NCBI GenBank assembly: GCA_963281255.1
Contig: OY725500.1
Coordinates: 682,001-746,000, forward strand
Length of the DNA stretch: 64,000 nt
Reading direction: 5' to 3'
Source of the DNA: Aphrocallistes beatrix
Taxonomy: Eukaryota; Porifera; Hexactinellida; Sceptrulophora; Aphrocallistidae
Shown: positions 34,987 through 45,210 of the stretch, in pieces
Position numbering within the stretch: position 1 is the stretch's first letter
Layout: each line of letters starts with the position of its first letter
Made by a program: the position numbers and the translations under genes
The notes under the pieces: generated by a model
The model's database searches: none
Told to the model about the DNA's origin: nothing
Seen by the model: the letters and a program-made list of their open reading frames with translations, nothing else

Positions 34987-35409
34987 CTAATGAGAGTGAT
35001 GATGTTGCTTGGAATTAACTAATAAATCAATATCTGCTTCTATATCAGTCGTTGCTAGACGAAGACACTGCTCCAAATGTGAATCAGTGATGGTTGATCT
35101 AATTGTGGAATTTGTATGCTTCATGCGGGAGAACATCTGCTCACATAAATATGTGTTTCCAAAGAGTGAAAATATTTTTGCTGCGTGCGTTGTCAATTTG
35201 GGAAAACTTTCCGCTGATACACATGTTTTATAAAATTGTAGCAGTGGAACTAGGAACATTGATGCATTTGTAGAGTATCTATAATTATTTCTATATGGTG
35301 TTTAGAAAAAACAATTATTATCTGACGATTGAAGCACGTCAATCTACTGTATATATATGAATAATGAAAACAAGCGAATTATCCGCGGGCCACCGTTTGA
35401 GCACCCTTG
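34987..35409 (-). mobile_element. hAT transposase C-terminal remnant with one terminus
   Basis: Minus-strand frame 35259-34987 reads FSLFGNTYLCEQMFSRMKH, then TIRSTITDSHLEQCLRLATT and ADIDLLVNSKQ. This is the C-terminal dimerisation region of hAT transposases of the Charlie/GTF2IRD2/ZBED type. A hAT-like end (CAAGGGTGCTCAAACGGTGG on the minus strand) lies at 35390-35409. Only about 130 bp separate that end from the C-terminal domain, so the front of the gene is deleted. The other terminus is probably in or near the gap; GGGCCAC motifs at 34677-34718 resemble subterminal sequence. Confidence 0.75.
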
Positions 35410-35462
35410 CTCTAGGTTATGCTGAAATGGATATGACCTGATAAAGTTGATTCGCTTATAAT

Positions 35463-35800
35463 AATGAGGTTTAACCCACAAAAAGGGGTTTTACCCAACC
35501 CGGTTTCAACCTGAATTTAACGGAGGGGTGGATTAAACCTACCAACCCTGGTGGTGACCAATTCTAATATCTCTGTTAGCTCATCTGTGAATGATATGTC
35601 ATTATTCGATCAGTACTAATTACCTTTGACCGAGTTGACGTCATCAAATGAATTATTAACTTGTATTACACTGTTCTTGTTTAAAGACGTTGCAGTATTG
35701 ATTGGAAAATTTAGAGGCTGCATCTGTGTTGATAATTTAGCCTCGGGATAATCAATTTCACGTTTTTTAGTGGATCCACTTCTAAGAATGAAGAAGCAAG
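35463..35800 (-). repeat. Inverted repeat partner of 28622-28957
   Basis: Minus strand carries the same 158-nt exon-like block (35781-35624), here with acceptor CTTAG and donor GTAATT. It encodes SGSTKKREIDYPEAKLSTQM. Downstream similarity reaches 35463. Confidence 0.65.
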
Positions 35801-36112
35801 AGAAGCACCTTCTGCCATTAATAATACAATTCTATAAATTATAATAGTAAATGTTAGAATAAAACTTAAAGTTGTAGTATTTACAAAGAAAAGCCTATTA
35901 ATTCTTAAATAGCATTAAAATCTCAGGCGCATGCGCCTCGTCGATTTTAATAGCTCCCTAAAAACCATTCTGACAAGTGACAGCAGTCCTAAAAACATTC
36001 TGACAAGTGACAACATACTGAAAAACGTTTCGGACAAGTGAAAGTCCTGCTCTTTCGGACAAATGACAACTTCAAAATTCGGACATATGCTGGCAACCCC
36101 TTTAAATGATAT

Positions 36113-36376
36113 CTAATCAGAACTGCTGTCATGTTTGGGGCACAGGTAGTGATAGGAGGTGTGTGATGCCTTGGATCCTGTACTGGAGCCGTTGGAACGG
36201 GCATAAAAATAGTTCTGGGCGCCGGTATCGTGGGATTCCTGATTAAGTTCCATGGAGCAGGAAGTAGGTGGGTGGGTGAAATCTTTGTCGATGGTGTGAT
36301 AGCCCCGACTCCGGTGATACTCATCTCCCTTTTCATTAGAAAAAAAGAGCAGGGTTTTGGAATGGGATGTCACCAT
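36113..36376 (-). CDS. Possible orphan 3' exon (87 codons)
   Basis: Minus-strand open frame, GC-richer than its surroundings. It reads SNEKGDEYHRSRGYHTIDKD and is rich in Ser, His and Tyr to a stop at 36113. A pyrimidine tract and AAAAG precede GGAGATGAG at about 36337, which could be an acceptor. No homology recognised and no upstream exon found. Could be chance. Confidence 0.22.
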   Translation of the reverse strand: MVTSHSKTLLFFSNEKGDEYHRSRGYHTIDKDFTHPPTSCSMELNQESHDTGAQNYFYARSNGSSTGSKASHTSYHYLCPKHDSSSD

Positions 36377-36558
36377 GCTGGTTTTCCCTCCTTGATCTAT
36401 CTTACTCTTCTTCCACCTTGTTTTTGTAATACCGCTTTACTGAGTCTGCATCTAAGTGATCCGACTGACTATATTACAGATTTGGGTTTCAATCGTTTGT
36501 TTTCATAGCTTTCTGGACATATGACTCTGGCAAATTTTAATGAACACATTGTCTATAA

Positions 36559-36899
36559 CAGTGTTTCCCAAGCTAATTTAGCACACCGCCCCCTAATCAG
36601 GATTTTACTGTCGACACCGCCCCCCTTACTCATGATCTGCAAGCCATCAACAGTGTAATTGTATTGTTTAGTCACGGGAAACCATTGACAGTGTGATTAT
36701 TGTACTTGCTAGCTCTAACAACTACGGTGAATGTTGAAATTTGTTTCAAAGATTGATCAATATTCTGGAATACACATTTTTTTGATGTTCAAATATCGTA
36801 GATGTATTGCTAACAAAATACATTAGCACCCCCCCCCAGCGCCCCCTGACATTATAGCGCCCCCCTGGGGGGCTCTACGGCCCACTTTGAGAACCACTG
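36559..36899. mobile_element. hAT-like MITE, CAGTGTTTCCCAAGC family
   Basis: A 341-bp element with ends CAGTGTTTCCCAAGC and CTTTGAGAACCACTG. Perfect 8-bp target duplication GTCTATAA at 36551-36558 and 36900-36907. GCGCCCCC runs lie inside both ends. Confidence 0.88.
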
Positions 36900-36907
36900 G
36901 TCTATAA

Positions 36908-37659
36908 TAACGACTTATTGAACTACCTTACACTTGTACAATTATTAGCTGAAAGTCAAGCATTAAATTATAAAAAAGGATAATAAACAAACGCATTATT
37001 TTCAGAGGCAAGTTATTATTTATATTCTTGTTTTCGTTTGTTTGAATGTATTTTTTAATAATATTATATCCTCTTTTAGGTATGCTGTATTCTACTCAAG
37101 CGGCCACCTCTGTATAATATCGGTCAGCTGGACATAGCGGACAGCTAAGAACAGTCCCGCCAGATTTCCTTAATATTGAACCTGTGTATGGCGGTCGCCT
37201 GCTCAAGATCTCTTTGCTTATTTCACTTGTATTTTTCAGTCCTAAATATAGAACAGATGTGTTTTATACTCTCCATACTTTTGTGTGAACATTTACTTGT
37301 ATGCACTCAATTAAATCAATAAATCAATTAAAATCAGAGGTCAGGCCATTCGGAATATAGTGGGTGTGCATAGTGAGTATAAAATACAGAATAGGTTGCA
37401 CCAAATAGGAAAAATTCGGTCGACAAGCCGATAGTGCAGCTCCAGGAAGTGACTCAAAGGAACATGACATGTGAATATCGGAATACATCGGGAAATACTC
37501 ATTCTAGTACATTCTACTTGTAAGTGTGAAATTTGGAATCAACATATTAAAATACCCTATATTAGCCGGTGAGAGCTCGCTTTTAGCTTAAAATAATTAT
37601 AGGTTTGAAAATTTGTATATATTAATATGTTATCCTTACTATTAAAACTCGATTAATGT

Positions 37660-37697
<38 letters not shown>

Positions 37698-38213
37698 TAT
37701 ATATACGAATTGATTGAAGAAACTACCAGCCACAGAAAGCTAATTTGGCATGTGAGAGTCTTGGCTATGGCTCCACTAAGTTCAGACCTCAGATGAAAAT
37801 GTCGACCCATCGTGGAATTATGACGTGATTGTCACCATTTTTATAATTAGAAATTTGAATTTTCATTTGCATCAGGTATACTGTAATTACCACAGTCGTG
37901 ATAATGTGTATGTAGAAAACGTATACGTATATTCCTATCCTTTCAGCAACTAATTAAACCAACTAACATATCCCTACAATAATTTCAACATTGATTATTA
38001 ATAAACATAATATAGGCACACTGAGAGGATTCATTTCTAAATGCGTAGTAATAAATTAGTTTACTTAATTAAATTAATGCATGCAAAAGTGAGTGAACAA
38101 CTAATAGATGAATTAATTTTGAATGGATAATCTCTCAACAGATAAACTGGGAATAAATATATAAAACAGTTTTACATTATATTCTCGATATTTAAAAATT
38201 ACAAATTGCAAAT
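36908..38213. other. Intergenic, AT-rich, with a TA microsatellite
   Basis: No gene seen. An AT dinucleotide run lies at about 37664-37704. From about 37980 the sequence matches the upstream flank of other mini-gene copies. Confidence 0.4.
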
Positions 38214-40468
38214 ATGGATATGATTGATAGCCATCATTTAAGAAAGATAATTAGACAACTCGTGTACGAGTATCAAAGTAAGTTGAATTTATTGTATTTA
38301 CTAATTACAGGGCACGTACTAATCTTAATGGTCATAATACCTGCATTATAGTTTTTGCGTAGATCTTAGAATATATCAAAATCCGTAATACTGGATATAA
38401 TAAAATAAGCATTAATTAATGAGTGTGTGGGCGGTGGAGCTATACTTAGCAATGAAAAAATCCGTAATACTGGATATAATAAAATAATTTAATCGAAAAA
38501 TAGGGTTTAGTTTTCCAACTTTTCTCTGAGTAGTTGTCAACAACTTAAATGCTCTCATATCGATAGACTGTTAGTGCAGCTCCATTGAGTGACTCGTAAG
38601 ACTCGAATTGTGATTTTGAAATCTGCATATTGAATACTATATAGTAATTATGAAGATCTTGTTTGATTAATTCATTTCCTAAATGTAGTATTGCAATAAT
38701 TGCATTGTAAACTATCTAATTCAAGTTTGTGGAGTAATATACGTATATGTACAATATATTCAAATGCTAATTTTGTTTGTTTGTCCGAATTGATTGAAGA
38801 ATTGGCAAGTCGTGGAAATATGAAAATTGTCAAATGATGAATCCACGATTAAGTTCGAAGATTTAACCGAAAATTTCACACCTCGCCGAGATGACAAATT
38901 GTGCAGATCAATGAACTTCGACTATTTTATAATACAAAATACGTTGGGATCTAAACAGAGTGACTTACATCTACCAAGTAAACATTCGAAGGGATATTTG
39001 TGATTTAAATTCATTGGTTCAAGCGAGAACCAATTTATAATGCGATTCACACGATTCTATTTCACTCAAATGATTGAATTCAGCTATTTTAGTCTGTCAG
39101 TTTCAACGGAAATTATAATATTAATTTCATAAGATGCATTCAATTAACTGTGCCTCACTTGTATCCTCACACAAAATCGAGCTCGTCGTTGGAGGCATGA
39201 AATATGAAATGATGTATGCATCTACTTTACTCACATTTCAGTTGTCCGTCTATTCTAGATTTTGAATTATGCTGTTGTTGCGAGGAGAACTGAAAAATAT
39301 TCATAATTATTCACTATTATACGAGTTTTAGACGGACGTATGTACGGACGTCGCACGCCATCATGACATAAGGCATCTCCTATACTAAAAGTTACACTAA
39401 AACACCATTGAGTTGGAATAAATAAGATTTTAAATTCTGCTGTAAAATTAAAACCCTGAAATTTCGTTAGTCGGCAAATTTGTCATATTTTGAGTTAAGT
39501 TGTGAAAATATGAATAATTCCTACACAAGGCAGAGAGTAATTCCAACTTGTGTATGTTCATTGAGTATAGTATAATCCGTATAGTTCAAAATCAAAGCCA
39601 ACTGTAATGTTAAATCCATGGATTCTGATTGGTTAATACATTTTGACACCTTTTGTGAAAAGGGTAAAATTTTTTGAATTTTGCAATCAGGTTGAGATCT
39701 CAACCATATAAGGAATATATGGTTCTAATTTAGTGCGAATAGTATTAGTAGAATTTCTAGGAACGAGCAGATTAAATATATTTTCTCATCCTTTAGTTAA
39801 CAACAATCTACACATGAAGAACAATGTGGTGTGGGCCGAGGCGTTCCAGCCTGTGTGGTGGAAGGGAGTAGGATTTGGAGAGCCCTGCTCAATAAAAAAA
39901 AAAGATCTCCTGGCCCTCTGGAAAAGGGCCATTAAATGTATGTTAAAATAATCAAATGCATGCATGCTAATTAGATATAGTACTTATAACTTAGATATCT
40001 ATCACTAACTTTATCTTGTAGTCGCAACTGAGGAAACGCCGGAAGGCAGTCCCCCCAAAAAAAAAATTAAGGAAGAAATAGTTGAATTGTAAGTTCTGCA
40101 TAGCCTACAATATATATACTATATGCTATGATTTATCCTATCTTCTAAATTTAGAGACTAAAGTATCTACTCCCTTCGTGTTGTGTTTTGTTGTCCTGTG
40201 TTGATATTTATTCTCTTTTTTCTTTTTCTCTATTTTTCCTCTTTTCCCTTTTCCCTTTTCTTTTTTCTCTCTCTCTCTTTTTCTGTATTGTGTTGTGTGC
40301 ATTTATTCTTTATTTATTTATTTCCATGTTGTGTTATGTGTATTTATTAATTAGACGAATTAAATAATGTTACTTAGATTCCACAAACTAAATTTATACA
40401 ATGCAAGCAACGCAGAGTTGCCTACTGGGTGCTTGGGGATAGCAGAGAAACATTATATACACATATAG
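38214..40468 (+). CDS. Mini-gene family copy, type 1, best-preserved (uncharacterised)
   Basis: Not recognised; I infer a four-exon gene of about 120 residues. Exons: A 38214-38277 (MDMIDSHHLRKIIRQLVYEY), D 39797-39937, B 40022-40088 and E 40378-40468. Donors are GTAAGT, GTATGT, GTAAGT. Acceptors are a pyrimidine-rich TTTTCTCATCCTTTAG, TCTTGTAG and TTACTTAG. Phases 1, 1 and 2 match at all junctions. Exon D encodes VVWAEAFQPVWWKGVGFGEP, then CSIKKKDLLALWKRAIK. The QPxWW..G..F.EP core weakly recalls the PxWWP..VPF motif of NRF1/P3A2-type DNA-binding proteins; this is only a resemblance. Exon B has PPKKKIKEE, a possible nuclear localisation signal. The D-B intron is 84 bp. The B-E intron has a long pyrimidine tract (about 40200-40330). 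Exon E (FHKLNLYNASNAELPTG) is the weakest part. The A-D intron is long and holds the 38876 repeat. Confidence 0.55.
38876..39090. repeat. Dispersed repeat, copy of 12698-12920
   Basis: Shares the CACACCTCGCCGAGAT start and the GATTCACACGATTCTATTTCA block with 12698-12920. Lies in the A-D intron of the plus-strand mini-gene. Confidence 0.6.
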
Positions 40469-40618
40469 TAGTCACACATGTAGCCACTTAGGTCATTTCA
40501 TAAGTACTGAGCCGTGATCTGTATTCAGAAGTTAGTAAAAATATACTATTTTGATTTGTCCATTGAATTGCACAGGAGATCAGCTTTCGATTTGCATATT
40601 GACTACCAGGACAAAAGT

Positions 40619-41494
40619 ACATGTGTAGCTACATGTGTAGCTACACGTGTAGCTACACGTGTAGCTACATGTGTAGCTACATGTGTAGCTACATGTGTAG
40701 CTACATGTGTAGCTACACGTGTAGCTACATGTGTAGCTACATGTGTAGCTACACGTGTAGCTACATGTGTAGCTACACGTGTAGCTACATGTGTAGCTAC
40801 ACGTGTAGCTACATGTGTAGCTACATGTGTAGCTACATGTGTAGCTACACGTGTAGCTACATGTGTAGCTACACGTGTAGCTACACGTGTAGCTACATGT
40901 GTAGCTACATGTGTAGCTACATGTGTAGCTACACGTGTAGCTACACGTGTAGCTACATGTGTAGCTACATGTGTAGCTACACGTGTAGCTACATGTGTAG
41001 CTACATGTGTAGCTACACGTGTAGCTACATGTGTAGCTACACGTGTAGCTACATGTGTAGCTACATGTGTAGCTACATGTGTAGCTACATGTGTAGCTAC
41101 ACGTGTAGCTACATGTGTAGCTACATGTGTAGCTACATGTGTAGCTACATGTGTAGCTACACGTGTAGCTACATGTGTAGCTACATGTGTAGCTACACGT
41201 GTAGCTACATGTGTAGCTACACGTGTAGCTACATGTGTAGCTACATGTGTAGCTACATGTGTAGCTACACGTGTAGCTACATGTGTAGCTACATGTGTAG
41301 CTACACGTGTAGCTACATGTGTAGCTACACGTGTAGCTACATGTGTAGCTACATGTGTAGCTACACGTGTAGCTACACGTGTAGCTACATGTGTAGCTAC
41401 ATGTGTAGCTACATGTGTAGCTACACGTGTAGCTACATGTGTAGCTACATGTGTAGTTACATGTGTAGCTACATGTGTAGCTACACGTGTAGCT
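40619..41494. repeat. 73-unit 12-bp palindromic minisatellite (ACAYGTGTAGCT)n
   Basis: 876 bp made of exactly 73 units of 12 bp. In register the unit is GTGTAGCTACAC, which is its own reverse complement. One position varies: I count 25 units with ACACGTGT and 48 with ACATGTGT. One further change (GTAGTTAC) occurs near 41456. Because 12 is a multiple of 3 and the unit lacks stops, both strands show long open frames (repeating CVAT/RVAT/CSYM). These are artefacts, not genes. It starts 151 bp after the last exon of the mini-gene at 38214-40468. Confidence 0.97.
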
Positions 41495-42176
41495 TTTGAG
41501 TTTAATAATGTTTCCACATTTTTCTAAAGTACTTGTACTTGTACTTAAGTACTTTCTTGTTGTCCTTCACTTTTTATATTAGTAGTATGAAATGAATGCC
41601 ATCAATATATTTCCAACACAATATTTATTTTTACTTTGTAGTGATACTTAGTACTATATTATGATTTTGTGTTAGTGTCCCGTACTACTTCAACATTCAA
41701 TTAAATAAATGTGGGTAATATTATTTAAACCATTTTGCACTATTAGCACAAGAGATCTATCATAGAGCTTGGAAAGTACTTGTACTTGTACTTAAGTACT
41801 TACAGAAGTACTTGAACCCAACCCTGGCATACATACTAATTAGATATAGAACTTTTACTTATAAATCTTGTAGATGCTACAGAGGAATTGGCTAAATTGG
41901 AATGATTAATTGCAGTGTCCTCAGAAAATTATAAGGAAAAGAGTTTTGAATATATCTAGAGCAGTAAGTGAGTTGAATTTTTAGTATTTACAAACTATAG
42001 TTTCCTGATTATGATTCTAAGCCACTTAATAATCTTAATAGTATGTAGTCTATTCGGACCTGACCAGGGCAATTAATGCTGTACCTTCAAAGCCATCCAG
42101 TACCAGCAAGAAACCCTCCGACACCAGCGCCAAGGACTATATTTTCCCCTCTCCCAATCCCGGCGCCAAGACGCAA
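41495..42176 (+). other. Intergenic with mini-gene debris
   Basis: Plus-strand remnants of the mini-gene family: B-like ATGCTACAGAGG after TCTTGTAG at about 41871, and A-like LRKIIRKRVLNIS at about 41935. A short codon-like, GC-richer patch at 42065-42170 (SKPSSTSKKPSDTSAKD) might be an orphan exon. No complete gene. Confidence 0.35.
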
Positions 42177-43307
42177 AATGTTATTAAATATTATTTAAAG
42201 TTTTTTTGTTTTGTTTCGAGTTTTTTGTTGTTGTATTATTTTTGTGTTATAATTTAGTTAAATATTAAAATAATTTACTGTCTCAGTTAATATTATCAAC
42301 GTATGTGATAAATAGAAATCCATTGGAAATAATTTTCCATATTTATTCAAGTGTAAGGTACTACTGCCGTTCATTAAGTAGAAACCCCAGAAAATGTTTA
42401 GAAGCGTGAAAATTTAGAATACAGTACACCCTCGCTAATCCAAACAAAAAATCGTTCGGATTAGTGAATTTGTTCCGATTAGTGAAATAACACTAATTCA
42501 ATAGGACATTAATTATAATAAATTTGTATTGTTAGAATATTCAGGATATTATTTCGCTATGATTGCTTACTTAACGAGGTTTCTCAATCTTATCGATAGA
42601 CTTAAGTTTATATACGTTTATTCAAAGCATAGCGGTGAATAAAATTATATTTTGGGTGTCCCGGATTTTGAGAATGAAGTGTTCGGATTGGCGAGTTTCG
42701 GATTGTCGAAAGTGTACTATAATCTACCCCATATAATGATGTTATTTATCGATTTAGACATAAATCTCTTGAGGCCAGTATAATACCCTGTTTCAAGCTG
42801 TCTTGCATGTTTTTGATAACCGCAATGTATTAATTAACTTTTGTGGCCATTACAATGGTGTATCCATTTCATTGTTATTAGTAGATTGGCGTAGAAATGC
42901 AAAATTCATTATCAGAATATCTTTTGGACTGCGTTGTTTGTTTTTGTAGCAAATTAGCATAACATATCTTCAATGGACACATGCGTGGCGACCAAGAAAC
43001 CAAGATAAAGACTACACCAGACAATTGAATTACATGATCAAAATATAAATCGTCACTTATAATCCTTATAAATTCAGTTGTTGTTTTCAAATGTGGACAA
43101 TTACTTGCAATCTCAAATTGAATATTTATATCTGGATACTAGCTGATGGAGTTCCAAGAGAGGGTAGAGGAATGGCTGCGTTTTGAACGGAATGAGACAA
43201 CGCGGAAAGAAGTCTCCGGCCTTTGGGAAGAAGGAGACACGGAAACCCTCAAAGACCGGTTTGGGAGACGTATGTCATTCGGAACGGCGGGACTTCGTGC
43301 AGCTATC
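42177..43307 (+). pseudogene. Duplicated PGM2 5' region with truncated first exon
   Basis: About 1.1 kb that closely matches 44918-46128, the upstream region and start of PGM2. The copy of exon 1 starts with ATG at 43146 and follows PGM2 for about 53 codons (MEFQERVEEWLRFERNE...) to 43307. It then runs into unrelated repeat and a stop, so no catalytic part remains. Both copies share a pogo-like MITE at the same place, so that insertion predates the duplication. Confidence 0.9.
42422..42719. mobile_element. pogo-like MITE, CAGTACACCCTCGCTAATCC family
   Basis: Left end CAGTACACCCTCGCTAATCC, right end GTGTACTA before TA. It is inserted in the 571-type repeat, and the composite is duplicated at 45211-45539. 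Confidence 0.8.
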
Positions 43308-43459
43308 ATATCGATCTGAAAATATGATATTCGAAATCTACACTCCTGAAAAACCCATGTCAACCGTTGAAAGCTAGTTTCTAGCCAATTTTTGTAATTT
43401 GTTTACTTTATGTATCTATTGTAAACAAAGTAAATAAATAAAGTAAAAGTAAACAACAT

Positions 43460-43710
43460 GTGTTGCAACATGTGTCGCAACACGTGTTGCAACACATGTT
43501 GCAACACAATGCGACACATGTTGCAACACAACAAGCATATTTTTGTAATTTGTTTACTTTATGTATCTAATGTAAACAAAGTTAACAAATAATTTATCAT
43601 ATTGATAGCAACACGTGTTGCAACATGTGTTGCAACACGTGTCGCAACATGTGCTGCAACACGTGTCGCAACATGTGTTGCAACATGTGTTGCAACATGT
43701 GTCGCAACAC
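43460..43710. repeat. 12-bp minisatellites, GTGTTGCAACAC type
   Basis: Two short arrays (about 43466-43528 and 43608-43717) of a 12-bp unit GTGTTGCAACAC, again self-complementary, with CG/TG/CA variants. Same pattern as 40619-41494 with TGCA instead of AGCT at the centre. Confidence 0.9.
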
Positions 43711-43790
43711 GTGTTGCTATCAATATGATAAATTATTTGTTAACTTTGTTTACATTAGATACATAAAGTAAACAAATTACAAAAATATGC
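43535..43790. repeat. Perfect inverted repeat, 87-bp arms, 82-bp spacer
   Basis: Arms 43535-43621 and 43704-43790 appear fully complementary. The spacer is the 12-bp array. Able to form a long hairpin or cruciform. Confidence 0.88.
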
Positions 43791-44369
43791 TAGAAACTAG
43801 CTTTCAACGGTTGACATGGGGTTTTCAGGGGTGTAGAATTCAAATATCATATTTTCTGATCGATATGATAAATTACTTGTTTACTTTGTTTACAATAGAT
43901 ACATAAAGTAAACAAATTTCATAAATAGGCTAGAAACTAGCTTCCAACGGTTGACATGGGGTTTTCAGGGGTGTAGATTTCGAATATCATATTTTCAGAT
44001 CGATATGGTAAATTATTTGTTTACTTTGTTTACAATAGATACATAAAGTAAACAAATTTCATAAATAGGCTAGAAACTAGCTTCCAACGGTTGACATGGG
44101 GTTTTCAGGGGTGTAGATTTCGAATATCATATTTTCAGATCGATATGGTAAATTATTTGTTTACTTTGTTTACAATAGATACATAAAGTAAACAAATTTC
44201 ATAAATAGGCTAGAAACTAGCTTTCAACGGTTGACATGGGGTTTTCAGGGGTGTAGATCTCGAATATCTTATTTTCGGATCCATATCAAAAATTATTCCT
44301 AGACCTTTGTTTACAATATATATATAAAGGAAAAAAATCCAAAAATAGTTTAGATTGAATAATCCAGGC

Positions 44370-44440
44370 GCCCGCAGGGCGACTCTGCGGACACGCAGTG
44401 TATGCAAGCCGCGCAGCGCAAGCAAGCGAAGCGCGCTTGT
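44370..44440. repeat. GC-rich repeat, inverted relative at about 48360-48420
   Basis: CGCAGGGCGACTCTGCGGAC and GCGAAGCGCGCTTGT blocks. The reverse complement resembles 48360-48420 (ACAAGCGCGCTT...GTGTCCGCG), placing related repeats on both sides of PGM2. Confidence 0.5.
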
Positions 44441-44775
44441 ATTAAAATTATTTACTTTCTCAGTTAATAACTGGTTAATTAATAATATTTGTTCCATTGT
44501 CTTGCTTATTATTCCAGATTTGTTGACTCTATTCGTAGTATCATTTGAGATATTTGTGAGGTTTGTACGCAAACTTGAAAGTCTTGGAAGGAATATTTGG
44601 TTGTCACACATTACCTTTGATTGTGGGACTTTGGCGATTACTTGTTTTATTACATAACCACTCGTTGTTATATGTCAATTACTACGACGAATCTACATGT
44701 TTTGGATTTATAGTTTAGTTTCACTTATTTGCATTTCGATTTACTACGAGCTATTGAGCAATCCTTTCTCAACAG

Positions 44776-44914
44776 AACACAAATAATGGAGATGGAATCC
44801 AAGGAAATATCGATTTGAAACCGGAATCAGTCTTAGATAAAGACTCAGGAGAGTTGTTCTTCAGACTCAAGGCGGCAAAAGAACCAGGTGGATTGGAGAG
44901 GAAAGACCAGCGTG
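44776..44914 (+). CDS. Possible orphan exon
   Basis: Between an acceptor TTCTCAACAG and a donor GTAATG, one frame is open (46 codons): IQGNIDLKPESVLDKDSGEL, then FFRLKAAKEPGGLERKDQR. It looks codon-like and GC-richer than its flanks, and ends exactly where the PGM2 upstream duplication begins. No homology recognised and no partner exons. Confidence 0.28.
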
Positions 44915-45210
44915 GTAATGTTATTTAGTAATAATTATTTTAAGTTTTTTGTTTTGATTCGAGTTTTTTGTTGTTGTATTATTTTTGTGTTATAATTGAG
45001 TTAAATATTAAAATAATTTACTGTCTCAGTTAATATTGTCAACGTATGTGATAAGTAGAAATCCATTGGAAACAATTTTTCATATTTGTTCAAGTGTAAG
45101 GTACTACTGCCGTTCATTAAGTAGAAACCAAAAGTTTCAGGACCGCGATACGCTCCTTTAAGTGTACGATTTTACCCCAGAAAGTGTTTAGAAGCGTGAA
45201 AATTTGAATA

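Larger units (their letters stand above)
43308..44300. repeat. 140-bp tandem repeat with inverted copy and 12-bp array core
   Basis: The block TTGACATGGGGTTTTCAGGG begins at 43811, 43951, 44091 and 44231, exactly 140 bp apart. An inverted copy lies at about 43310-43450. Between them is the palindromic structure 43535-43790 with (GCAACACGTGTT) units. Confidence 0.92.

Noticed and set aside
40619-41494. CRISPR array
   Set aside because: Units are contiguous 12-mers with no spacers, in a eukaryotic context.
40514-41527. Open frames of about 290-340 codons on both strands over the 12-bp array
   Set aside because: They arise from a stop-free repeat whose period is a multiple of three; all frames encode trivial tetrapeptide repeats (CVAT, CSYM, THVA).
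43146-43377. Functional second PGM2 gene
   Set aside because: Only the first 53 codons remain before unrelated repeat; all catalytic motifs are absent.
43308-44300. Centromere-like satellite
   Set aside because: Only four 140-bp copies inside a gene-containing region; too short and too local for that claim.
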